A stretch of DNA of 64,000 nucleotides from Prunus persica (taxonomy: Eukaryota; Streptophyta; Magnoliopsida; Rosales; Rosaceae): NCBI RefSeq assembly GCF_000346465.2, contig NC_034010.1, positions 24,400,570 through 24,464,569 of the forward strand. Direction: 5' to 3'. Position numbers and translations under genes: made by a program. The notes below the pieces were generated by a model. The model did no database searches. It was not told the DNA's origin and worked only from the letters and a program-made list of their open reading frames with translations. Below, in pieces: positions 24,501-34,622 of the stretch (the stretch's first letter is position 1; the number at the start of each line of letters is the position of its first letter).

Positions 24501-25727
24501 GTCATTGCCTTCTCTTCAACAGCCCGTCGTCTCTTTCCCCTCCGCCGAATGACTGACACTGGACGCCAGCAGGCACTGCAAGCTGTTAACTCTCTGGTTG
24601 CAAATGGTGGGACCAACATTGCTGAGGGCCTAAGAAAGGGTGGCAAGGTATTGGAAGATCGAAGGGGAAAGAATCCTGTTGCCAGTATAATACTGTTGTC
24701 TGATGGGCAGGACACTTATACCGTCAGTGTCTCTGGCGCTAACCAACCTCAACCAAATTATCAGTTGCTCCTTCCTTTGTCTATTCATGGTGGTGACAAT
24801 ACAGGCTTCCAGATTCCAGTGCATGCATTTGGTTTTGGTGCAGATCACGATGCATCATCAATGCACTCCATTTCAGAGATATCTGGAGGGACCTTTTCTT
24901 TCATTGAGACTGAAGCTGTCATCCAGGATGCATTTGCACAGTGCATTGGGGGGCTTTTGAGTGTTGTGGTGCAAGAGCTGCAGGTGGCAGTTGAGTGTGT
25001 GAACACAAGTCTCTTCCTTGGTTCACTAAAAGCAGGAAGCTACCCGAGTCGTGTGATGGCTGATGGACGCAGAGGATTTATTGATGTTGGAGATATGTAT
25101 GCAGATGAAGAGAGGGATTTTCTGGTTTCAGTTAATGTCCCAGCAGAGTCTTCTAGCAATCTGACATCATTGATAAAGGTCAGATGCATTTACAAGGATC
25201 CCTTAACTAAAGAAATGGCAACAATAGAAAGTGGAGAAGTTAAAATTGAGAGACCTGAAGTTGCTGGGCAAGCACTAGTGTCAATAGAAGTGGACAGGCA
25301 ACGTAATAGGCTACAAGCGGCTGAGGCAATGGCACAAGCACGAGCTGCAGCTGAGCTGGGAGACTTAGCTGGTGCAGTTTCAACCCTTGAAAATTGTCGA
25401 AGGGTATTGTCAGAGACTGTGTCAGCAAAATCCAATGACCGCCTTTGTGTAGCATTGGATGCTGAGCTCAAGGAAATGCAAGAGAGGATGGCAAGCAGGC
25501 ATGTGTACGAGGCATCTGGGAGAGCATATATTCTTTCAGGACTGAGCTCGCACTCATGGCAACGAGCGACAGCAAGAGGTGACTCCACCGACGGTTCAAG
25601 TCTTGTTCAGGCCTATCAAACCCCATCAATGGTTGAGATGCTTACTCGATCTCAGGCTATGCTGTTGGGTAGTCCATCAGCCCAGCGGCTTGTCCGACCA
25701 TTATGTTCACAACCAAAGCCGAGGTAA
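21594..25727 (+). CDS. RING-finger/VWA E3 ubiquitin ligase, WAV3 superfamily
   Basis: Exon 1 (21594-21824, 77 codons) and exon 2 (23796-25727) give 720 aa across a 1971-bp intron. The N-terminus is the basic start typical of the Arabidopsis At3g54780/At5g60710 type. The RING domain is residues 80-123, with zinc ligands C80, C83, C100, H102, H105, C108, C120 and C123. A von Willebrand A domain follows (~276-450), with an intact MIDAS motif DISGS at 281-285. An Ala-rich helical stretch around 560-590 comes later. The family are E3 ligases; the founder WAV3 acts in root gravitropism and waving. Substrates cannot be read from sequence. The acceptor reads CAGCAG, so one Gln (residue 78) may be present or absent in alternative transcripts. 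The start is chosen because it is the first ATG after the CT leader that reads into the conserved N-terminus. Confidence 0.93.
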
Positions 25728-27267
25728 TCATATAGGATTGCTGTGTGCTCATCTTTTTTTTTTTCCCCTTTTTTTTCAATTTTCTTTGGGAGAGGGAGAT
25801 AAAATTAAAGAGATAAGGAGAGGTTTTTTTGGCTGTGATTTTGCCTCCTGCCTTCTATATGTAAATCAATAAGAAAAAAAAAAAGAGGAACATGATGAAA
25901 AAGGTATAATTGGGAAGGAAAGAAGAAAAGGAACAAGTAGAGTAGGGTTTATAACATTATGTATTTCCTATTGTGTTGTTGGTTGGTGTACATAAAGAAA
26001 AATGGTTTTCTCTATGAGAGAATGGGTACAAGTATGTAATTGTCAAAATGGTTCGGGTGAGCCCTTCACCTCATGTAATTTACGTTCTCTCAATTCATTT
26101 GACAAAGTTTTGTTCAAATTATGAGTAGTTTTCATCTGTGTGCGAACGGATTCTTTACGTGTATGAGGCATGCATGGAATACATCTACTCAATTCGACTC
26201 TACAATTATTTTCTTCTATGACATTGCCATTTGAGGATGTGTGTGTGTGTTTTTTTTTTTTTGTGTAATAATATCCAACAACTATGACCAAAGGATGTTG
26301 ATGCTGAGAAACATGCAAAAAAACACGAAAATGTGCTTTTATAACTCAAAAAACGTTCTTAGCTATTTTATGTCGAGTGCTAAAAAAACACTAGAGGCCT
26401 TCTGAAAAACTCTCAAAAAGGCTCTTGAAGCATCCATGAATGCCAAAAATGTTTGCGATCAATTGAGGTGGGCGCAACGCAAGGTATAAAAACGAAAGTT
26501 GTAAGATTTGCCCATTGAAAGAGCATTAGAAACCCAAGCTTAAGAAACGCAGTCTACCTATACAACACAATGCATGACATCAAAATCTTGAAGCACCACA
26601 CAAGAAATGAAAGCTAAGCCAATGGGTTCAGATTTGCCCATTGAAAGAGCATTAGAAACCCAAGCTTAAGAAACGCAGCCTGCCTATACAACGCAAAGCA
26701 TGACATCAAAATCTTGAAGCACCACACAAGAAATGAAAACTAAGCCAATGGGTTCTACCACAATGGTGGTGACTTCCCCCTTCCCCCATGGCACCCCGTT
26801 CGAAACCCATATGTGCACATTGGTGCTTGAGCCCCCTCCCCTTAGAGTAGATTTGTTGTATAAAAATTAAAAACTAAAATTGAAATGGTTATCAAACAGT
26901 AACTACTTGTGGCCCCAAAAAATGTCTCTGTTTTTACGTTTTGGTTGATGTCATGCATGCATTCCCCTGTTTTTTTATTCCACAAACAGCTTCTGAGTTC
27001 TCTGCTGCTGTTCTCTTATTCACAACTTGCTGCAGGCCTCTGTTTTCAACCAAATAATTGTACATCGCAGGCTTATAACAAGACAAACATCAAACATGGT
27101 GCTAATTTTTTATTAATCAAAACGTAAATTCCCTTAAACCAGATTAAACCCAACAAATAAACAGAGTTAGCCAGTCATTACAAAACCTACAAAAATTACA
27201 TAATGGCATAAGCTCAAATGCCACACAACAACACAGAGAAATTGCACAAGACTTAAAGACTCGGCCT
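25728..27267. other. 3' region between convergent RING/VWA and COX16 genes
   Basis: The 3' UTR of the RING/VWA gene fills the first part, with AATAAGAAAA-type polyadenylation sequence near 25868. A 126-bp tandem duplication lies at 26505-26756, and the COX16 3' end follows. No other gene is seen. Confidence 0.6.
26505..26756. repeat. 126-bp tandem duplication
   Basis: Unit 1 (26505-26630) and unit 2 (26631-26756) both start GATTTGCCCATTGAAAGAGC and end CCAATGGGTTC. They differ at only a few bases, so the duplication looks recent. No open frame runs through it. Confidence 0.93.
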
Positions 27268-27730
27268 TTAGGCTGATTTGCCTTCATTTGGACGCGGGAT
27301 TTTCTTGTAGTCGTAGTTGTTTATGTCCACCTTCTCTTGCAAAGCCTATAAACAAACAGAAATCAGAGAAACAAGAACTGGGTTAGCAAAAGCACTTTTG
27401 TGGCTACTTCTGGCTTATGGCTCATGGGGAAATTTGTACCTTGAGCTCTTCCTCGAGCGATGTCTTTTTTGGGTTGTAGGCGTCCACCGGCCCTGTTCTC
27501 GAAAGTGCTTTTCTTGTCTCAATTATCTCCCATTCCTGATCGTCTTTCACCTTCGCAACGTCCTTGCCTCCTTGTATCATATGACCCAGTCCGATTGCAC
27601 CGACCACGGTGAGCGAGATCATCGGAAGTCCGTATCTGATAAACGGGTGCCTCCTGCCCCACCTCTTGAACGTCGATTTGATCACAGGGTCGCTTCTTGC
27701 TGTCTCAACGCTTGTCATCGCCACACACAT
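27268..27730 (-). CDS. COX16: cytochrome c oxidase assembly protein COX16
   Basis: Two exons on the minus strand: 27730-27440 and 27345-27268, giving 122 aa. A second in-frame ATG at 27718 would give 118 aa, and an in-frame stop lies further upstream. The short basic N-terminus precedes the family core, [13 protein letters not shown], and one membrane segment at ~34-52. A charged Asp/Glu/Lys tail follows. COX16 is an inner-membrane mitochondrial factor that helps assemble complex IV (copper-site formation in COX2 in other eukaryotes). The size (~100-140 aa) and single membrane span fit the family. Donor GTACAA and acceptor TTATAG are clean and the junction is phase 0. It converges with the RING/VWA gene. 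The 5' region has a GGCCCA (site II type) element, common upstream of genes for organelle proteins. Confidence 0.88.
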
Positions 27731-28376
27731 CACAATCAACGCCCAAGCTAATTGAATTGGGGTTTTCTCTCTCAACCCGAATTAAGATGGTGAGAAAACT
27801 GGTCGACTGTGAAAATGGGTATGGCTTGGGGCTGGCCTGGGCATGGTATTTTTGGGTCAAACGATAGGCCCAAATCAATGTCAAGTATAACGGCGTCGTT
27901 TTTGCGTGCATGATATTGAATTAATTACAAATCTATATTGTTGTAAGAAGATTTCCAAATCTTATTCGTCAGTGCTGGGGCCATTTACTTATTTTTTATT
28001 ATACACAAGTGATAATTTAAATAGTTTATTTGGGCAAAAATAATGAAAAAGAAGAAGACAATTTAAACAGTTTAAACTAATTTAATTTATGAGGATGATG
28101 ATTCGAACTTGGGTGAAATGGGACAAGTTCACTGTCATAATTAACTCGCCTAACTCACGTCTGCGACAATAGACGACAAGCCTAATTTGTTTTAGTAATT
28201 CTCAATTCCAAGAAATAAGAATTTTTATATTTTCTATCAACTGAATTCTGAGGAGGATGCAATGTTTCCTGAAATAGAACGGAATATTAATTCATAGTAA
28301 TTCTAATAGGAATAATATGGGATTCAGAATGTGCTTGAACTAAAACCATTTGGTGCAATTCCAGAAAATACATGCG
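27731..28376. other. spacer between COX16 and YCED
   Basis: It holds the COX16 promoter and the YCED 3' region. An ATTCGAACTTGGG-like stretch at ~28100 resembles decayed plant retroelement sequence. No gene is seen. Confidence 0.5.
27867..27902 (-). promoter_or_regulatory. COX16 promoter motifs: TGGGCC and AAACGACGCCGTT
   Basis: Read on the minus strand, TGGGCC (27867-27872) is a site II/TCP-type element found upstream of many plant ribosomal and mitochondrial genes. AAAACGACGCCGTT (27889-27902) is a recurrent plant promoter motif, and a near match lies upstream of synaptotagmin copy B. They lie ~137-172 bp upstream of the ATG. Confidence 0.45.
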
Positions 28377-29964
28377 TCATTTTTTTTGCTGCTGCAATTG
28401 CTTCTTTAAGTTTCCAAGCGGTCCAAAACCCTTCTTTGCCTGCTGTTTGCTACAATTACAACTGCCAGTGTTCAAATTTTTACCACAACTGAGACACAAA
28501 CCCTTGCAACTTGGATTACATGTTGCGGTGATGGTAATCTCTAGATGCACCATGTCTCTTATGTGCTTTGAAATATCTATTTCTTTGTCCCCTGGGCGAA
28601 AATACAGCTGATCCTCAAAATCAATTGTGCCTTCATCATCTTCCTCCCCTTGGCCACTTATCCCAGTGTCCCCATATATCACTCCCATATTGATGATCTC
28701 AGGTTCTTCAATTGGTTCATCAGTTAGGAGAAGGGAGAAGTTGGAGAAGATGCACTCGGCCGCTGGATCTTCACACCTTCAACATAAACACAATCTTTAA
28801 TCAAAGGAAATAGCATACCTTAAAGAAAAGACAGATGGAAATAATATAGTCGATATTTCCATTAACCTGCTTAGAAGCAATAAAACATAGAACCAGTCTT
28901 AGTTGTTAGAAGATATAGATTGCCAGGAGAGGTGAATGCAAAAGTAGAAGTTTAACAGGAGCTCTTGCTAGGTCCTGGTATTTTTTCATCTTAACTTTCT
29001 CCCCTTTCCTGATTTAACATCTAAAGCTGATAGGCATCTCACCTAGGAAAATGGCACGTTTTCAACAGTGAAACATTTGCTCACTATTTGCAACAACCCA
29101 TATGTCTTGACCTGATCTAACGGAAGAGAGGGATTTTTTTATCAAACACAACCTGTGTTTTCAGATGGGCCGTAACTGCTAGTCTCAAAATATAAAATGT
29201 ACTTATGTCATTTCCATACTATAGCTCAGACCAAGGACAGTTAAACCAAGTAAATATACAGGTATTTGATTAGAACCCTGAACTTCCTATCTCATACAGG
29301 GTTATAGATAAAGACTCATACAGAAAAGATCCTGCATAAAGTGGAAGCACCAATAAAATATATTAAGAGGAAAAAGATTTATACATCGATGGCATTCCAG
29401 ACATCAATCAAATAAGCAACTGGAATACCTGCTGCAAGTCAGTGCGATAACAGTTTTAATGATGCCATCAAGCCTCAACTTTTGCTTCTTCCTTGTTATG
29501 TCAATGGAGATCTGAACTGGTGTACCCTGTGGATAATCCTTCACAGCTTTGGTGACTCGTAATCCCATCACTGAAGCCTTAGATTTCGAGACCTCTGTTG
29601 AAAGGTTCCCCAATCCAAGCCTCTCTAACGTTGTGCAATACTCAACATGTGATATGGAAGTGTTTCTCTTGTAAATAACTGCCCCTTCCCAGGGCGACCC
29701 TGTTTCGTCTTCATCACCCAAATCAAGAAAAACTGCGTCTTCTCCGGTGAAGGACTGATAATTTGGTTTTGTGCAATTCGTTACAGTAGACCTTAAAATA
29801 CCATTTGGTTTTCTAGTCAAAGTTGTATGGATATTTTCAGCAAGGCAAAATGGACTTTTGCAACGAACAAAAGGAAAACATGGAGTTGTCAAAGTATTTT
29901 CGCAAGTTCTTAATTTAGAAACCCTATGGCTGCTAAAATAAGAGGAGGTGACTACAAATGACAT
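28377..29964 (-). CDS. YCED: YCED-like DUF177 protein, predicted chloroplast (large rRNA accumulation)
   Basis: Two coding exons, 29964-29429 and 28776-28377, are joined inside an Arg codon and give 311 aa. The N-terminal ~60 residues are rich in Ser, Thr, Arg and Cys with few acids, like a plastid transit peptide. The DUF177 domain covers roughly 100-290 and ends in the family's cysteine cluster (C265, C269, C273, C276, C285, C287), probably a metal site. A Lys/Gln-rich tail follows. DUF177/YceD proteins are needed for normal 23S rRNA levels in bacteria and plastids, and the plant gene is annotated as large ribosomal RNA subunit accumulation protein YCED homolog 1. The start ATG at 29964 is the first one giving a transit peptide. 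A further intron in the 5' UTR is possible, from a GTAAGC donor at ~30436 on the minus strand. Confidence 0.9.
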
Positions 29965-31247
29965 TATAGTTTTAGAATTTGTCCAAACTTCTACTAACTA
30001 CAAAAGGGTACGGGGCATAGTGTGAAAGGCTTGATATCAGAAACTCTCAGGCGCCACTTACACTGATTAATTAAGTAAATTAGAGAGGAAACGCTGCCAC
30101 TGAATAAGGGCAACCATGTCTGCGAGAAAGTTGGAGATAGTTCAGACCAAAAGGAAAATGAGCTATTGGGGACTGCAGGAGTCCACACAACATTAAGTTC
30201 ACTTATGTTAAAGGAAGTCTGGCCGAAAATTTCAGCTAGGCATTTCATCAAACGACTTATGAACGAAAAAGCTCAAAAAGCTCAAATCTTTTTATCTTCT
30301 TCCACAGACAAATTTGACATACAGAAAATAAACAAATACAAGCACAAAATGCATACAAACACAAATTACATTTCGAAACGGCTTGAAGAAGACGAACGAG
30401 GCAGTATATAAAGAGAGAGAAGAGCTAAGGGTGCTTACAGTGACGATGAACGCTTTATCTTATGTGAGAAACAGAGCTACAGAAGGAATTGTTAGCTTCG
30501 CTTCTTTGCAAAGAGAGATTTTATCTGGTTAGATTCAGCAAATGGGCCCAGCCCCGCAACTCAGCCCGCCTAATTTACTTTCCGGGCCAACTGCCCGCCC
30601 TATTATTTTCTTTTCGGTTTGGGTTGAAATTGAAACATTTTGAATTAGTTCAATTTAGACCTCAAACAAGCAATTTATCAAAGAACACTATTACATATAT
30701 CAAAATTAAACAATATTTTAGAGAAATTTATATAAGAGCATACATAAGTAGAAACGATGAATTAGGGATTTTAATTTTCCCAATTAAAGGGTCGATATCA
30801 CGTGCGAAAATGAGACAGGCCAATGAAGATCGATAACAACCAAGACAAAAATATCATATACCATTACAGTTAAGAACATTTAAATAAATAAACTGATTCG
30901 GTTTGATTTAATTTCGGTTTGATTTGACTTGGTTTAGACGGCCGGCTCAATCACATAGCACACTTTTTCGTACCATTCCATTTTTCATGTGTAGAATTCA
31001 CTACAAGCCCCTTTTGAATACTTTTGGGAACGGACACAAGTTTGTATCAAAAGGCAAGTCCTTTTCTTTCTTCTTGACATCGACATACTACATTCAAATA
31101 TAAAATAAAACTAGCAAATTCAACAGAACAAGTACAGTTTTATTTATTTATTTATTTATTCATTTTTGGTCTGTAGAATTCCATTACATTTCTTTGCATC
31201 ATTAGATTCACAATACACAAAGTTCACCATCAAAATAAACCTCCTCC
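29965..31247 (-). promoter_or_regulatory. 5' region of YCED, probable promoter with palindromic TGGGCCCA
   Basis: TGGGCCCA at 30543-30550, with other GGGCC sequences nearby, is of site II type and suits a nuclear gene for an organelle protein. The transcribed leader probably starts near 30.5 kb. The remainder to 31247 is AT-rich with no gene, apart from the F-box gene's 3' UTR and a TTTA repeat at ~31140. Confidence 0.4.
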
Positions 31248-32051
31248 TCACTCATCAATCTCAATTATTTCAAGATCTTCAACCGCCAAATCATCGTCCC
31301 TCAAAACGTGCGTTTTGGAACCCTTACACCTAAACTTAGAGATATGAGAAGCCAGCTTCAAAATCTCCTCATCACGCTCGTCAAAACCCTCGCACTCCCT
31401 CACATCCAGAAGCACAAGCTCTCTGCACTCCTTCAGCAACATCACAAGATCGTTCTTCTCCAGGCACGACTTCCTGAAGCACATGTACTTCAAATTGGGC
31501 ACAAATTTCACGATCGCAGAGGCCTCGCTCGTGCCAATCGTGGCGTAGGCCACGTGCAGCCCAACGAAGCCCTTACAGTTCTTGCTGATGTGTTCCAGTA
31601 TTTTTTCAATGGCGTTCACGTAGTGGCTGCAAATCCCGGGGATTTTCAGAAACTTGGCGTTGCCGCCGCTGCGATTGATGACCATTTTGATGAAGCTAGG
31701 GATTGAGAAACGGCTCCAGTCGATTTGAAACTCGCGCGCGAATCTCCTCACGAAGTAATCGAAGGACTGGCCTTCGATGCGGTTGGCGTAGGTCCACGGA
31801 AGATTGGCCACATTGTCGTCGAGGCTCCATGGATCGTCTGTAGCTTCTTCTTCGCTGTCTGGGAAGACGAGCCGTTCCCAGCACACGGGGTTCTGGCTTG
31901 CTCTGTACCAGGACTTGCAGACGAAGGGGACGAACAAGAGCAGAGACTCAATTCCGACTTTGACGAACACGTTGGCCAAACAGTCTGGGTCTAGGTCCTC
32001 CCATTTTCGATCTCTCTGGCGCTTGGAATTGAGATTGAGGAGCTTGTCCAT
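31248..32051 (-). CDS. F-box/LRR-repeat protein, At3g48880-like, single exon
   Basis: A single open frame of 267 aa. The F-box is at residues ~14-58 (KWEDLDPDCLANVF, then VPFVCKSWYRA and a CWERLVFP end). This domain binds SKP1, so the protein is expected to be the substrate receptor of an SCF E3 ligase. The C-terminal part carries about three weak leucine-rich repeats (~130-250) with the family's PNLKYMCFR and LVLLDVRECEGF segments. The tail is acidic. The plant F-box/LRR proteins it resembles are ~300 aa, so this is near full length. I recognise no substrate. It lies in the same orientation as YCED and the NPH3 gene but has its own spacer, so shared control is not implied. Much of this gene has higher GC than its surroundings, which creates long antisense frames that are not genes. 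Confidence 0.92.
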   Translation of the reverse strand: MDKLLNLNSKRQRDRKWEDLDPDCLANVFVKVGIESLLLFVPFVCKSWYRASQNPVCWERLVFPDSEEEATDDPWSLDDNVANLPWTYANRIEGQSFDYFVRRFAREFQIDWSRFSIPSFIKMVINRSGGNAKFLKIPGICSHYVNAIEKILEHISKNCKGFVGLHVAYATIGTSEASAIVKFVPNLKYMCFRKSCLEKNDLVMLLKECRELVLLDVRECEGFDERDEEILKLASHISKFRCKGSKTHVLRDDDLAVEDLEIIEIDE

Positions 32052-32649
32052 GGTGGATTTTGGGTCTTTTTCTGATTCAGACGGATTTGATTTGGCAATT
32101 GCTTCTGGAGGATTCGATTGAAGAGGAAATCGATGCCTCTGTGTCTCTGTTTAGGGTTCTTTTACTCGAAAGAGTAAAGTTTATAGTTGACGGCAGCTGG
32201 GTCCAAAAAATATAAATACTCGTTCTTTTTAGTAAAATTACCCATTTAGTCCTGTGATTTTTATTTTTTTTAATTAAACAATTAAAAAATGTTTTTTTTT
32301 TCTATAAGGGGATATGGAATATTCGAACTCATCTTCTAATTTTGGAAAGAAGTTAAAATCTATATTTGGTTAATGCAGACATTAAGAATTGAAATTATTA
32401 ATTAAAAGAGGATAATATGATAAATTACACTTTTTGATATTAAAAAAAATTAAAATTAAAAGAAAAATCAGATAATGAATTTTATTTATCTGAAACACAA
32501 CTACCTATTATATTTTTTAATTCTAAAATAAATTTAATTTTTTTTATTAAAAAAAAGTCTCTCACATGTGCGAAAGTGTGTGCGGAGAGGTTAGTTTTCA
32601 TTAAATAATTATATGCCAAAAAAAAAAACTGAGTGTGATTTATTTAGGA
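32052..32649. other. F-box gene promoter and AT-rich spacer
   Basis: No gene is seen. It has long A/T runs and an ATTCGAACTC-like stretch at ~32320 that resembles old retroelement debris. Confidence 0.5.
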
Positions 32650-33632
32650 CGATAACCAATTCCAAATCCGAGCATACCGTCGTGCTCATGACGACAAGGG
32701 AAAGAATTTATAATGTAATGAATCGCCACACAGTGGCCCACACGCCACCACTCGTCCCCAGCAGCGCTTGGGTGTCTTGAGAAATTTTCGACGACGAAAA
32801 TTTCTCGAAACACCCCCACAATACCTATACCAATAGTTCAAGCACAAATAAGGGAACACTTTTTGTTCTTGGATCACCGCCAAAAACTTACCTGAACTAG
32901 CGATATCGAAGCTGAAACTGTTGGTTAAAAATGGGTATATTGAATGATCTAAAAACCTCACATTCGATCTAAAATACTTACATAAACGAATAAAGCACAA
33001 AGAGTAGATGAAGTTTCATACCTCACTCGACAAAAAGGGCTGCCGGAGTCGTCAGAAACTTCGAAAATCATTGAAACTTCCAGTCGTTCTAGTTTAATTT
33101 CCTTGGGTTTTTTTAGCTGGGAAAATGGGTGGATTAGATAGAGGACATCTATATGAAAGTTTTGCAAATGAGCAACAAAGATTAATAGGCGTTATGGTAG
33201 AAAGAACTACATGTGGCTTAATCTCTTAGTAAGGGTATGTAGGCAACCTAGGCTAACTTGGTGCAGCTGCAAGTTTATGATTTAGTTGTTATGTTCAATT
33301 TTGTCAAGTTGAAATTGCTGACCTTCTTATGTTGGTAAAGGGGGCCTGTATCCTATTGAAACTTTTGGTAATTTGTGTGTGGTTTATACCTTGTGCTGCT
33401 GAACGCTTGGGAAATAATTGAATTTGTTGTGCATGTAGATTTCTGGGTTTTGAGCCTTTTTCAGGGGAGACTCTGCCGGTTTTCCTGTAGAAATCAAACT
33501 CTAAGCAGTTTTTAGGATTATGGCAATAAGGGTATTTTGGTCATTTATGCTCAACACCTGCCAGGTGTTGGACACGCACGGGGTTCGACACAGATTCCAA
33601 AGTAGAATTTGAGTCTGGTCTTTTCAGGTCCT
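32650..33632 (-). mobile_element. decayed LTR, probably Ty3/gypsy type, minus orientation
   Basis: Read from 33632 on the minus strand, the first ~190 bp match the start of the solo LTR at 45426: both have CGTGCGTGTCC then ACACnTGGCnGGTG, and CGGCAGAnTCTCCCCT further on. Further in is a GCCTAGGTTGCCTACATACC stretch of a type I associate with Rosaceae gypsy LTRs. A perfect 12-bp inverted repeat with a 4-bp loop lies at 32779-32806. The 3' boundary near 32650 is approximate and I found no target duplication. Confidence 0.6.
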
Positions 33633-34622
33633 GTAATTTCTGTGTGTATGTTTTTTCTCATTTGTATCACTATTGTTTTAAATTTTTCAATCAAATTCTT
33701 GTGATTAGACTTAAACGTTCTCATGTGCTTTTCTGCTTAATTGGTAGTGATATAATTTTTTTTTTTCTTTCTATCAAGTTTATGTGCTCGGCTAATTTCC
33801 CAATCAAGTTCATGTGTAAGAGAAATATGTTATGTGACCAATTATTTACAATCATGTGTCTATCTCTTTTTGGTTACATTGGGAGGAAAGAAATTCTGGA
33901 ATTTCGATCCTAAGTGCCAAGCAGCCGCAACCACTATATAGGCTTGAACGTCCTTACGCTATTGTCCAAATTAGTATATGAGTTGTCATGTGAGAAGAAA
34001 GATAAACACATAATTATATACAACTGACATCACTTAAGAATCTCTGTGTGTCGGCTTGAACATCCTCTCATGATATTGTGCCTAACTATGGTATGCTTTT
34101 AATTTTACGAGGACCTAATTGAAAAAACTTGCAAATTGCATGACCAAACTGGTCATTCTTTATATTCCTTTTTTAGATTAATAAATTATAACATATAAAT
34201 ATAAGTAATAATTGTACAAATTTACGATTGTGTGATGAATTTTCATTAGATGGAACATGAACCATTCATGGAAGCAAGTTAAAGGTGAATTCATCAAAAC
34301 AAAACAAAAAATGTAGAAGCAAAGTTGAAGTGTTGATTTCTTAAATCAATACATTCACAAATTGTTTTCCAATGGGTCTTCGTGTTTGAGAATGTTTGAT
34401 AATACAACCAAGGATCCAGTGATTTTCCCTTCAATTCTGCATTTGATTTTTCCCAATATTCTTTGAACATAGAATAGAATTGAGGAAGATAAAGAGAAAG
34501 TTTCATGGAATACAATATCTGACGTCTAAAACATAATTACAAGCCACAGCCTAGATCATTAACAACACTAACTAGACTGGAAAAAAAAAAGTTTCATATT
34601 TTCATTTTAGTATTTTGAAAAT
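33633..34622. other. spacer downstream of the NPH3 gene
   Basis: AT-rich, with no supported gene. The last part is the 3' UTR region of the NPH3 gene. Confidence 0.5.

Noticed and set aside
24371..25588. Minus-strand frames of 70-130 codons opposite the RING/VWA exon 2.
   Set aside because: Shadows of a well-supported coding exon with no independent signal.
30443..30529. Plus-strand 28-codon frame (MNALSYVRN...) just downstream of a TATATAAA at ~30405, which could look like a small gene.
   Set aside because: It overlaps in antisense the likely YCED 5' leader (TGGGCCCA just beyond it), ends quickly and I recognise no homologue. An off-strand coincidence is more likely.
31308..32121. Long plus-strand frames opposite the F-box gene.
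   Set aside because: They are antisense shadows of the F-box coding sequence, produced by its higher GC.
32686..33167. Minus-strand frames of ~70-104 codons.
   Set aside because: They lie within the decayed LTR and show no retroelement protein or other domain.
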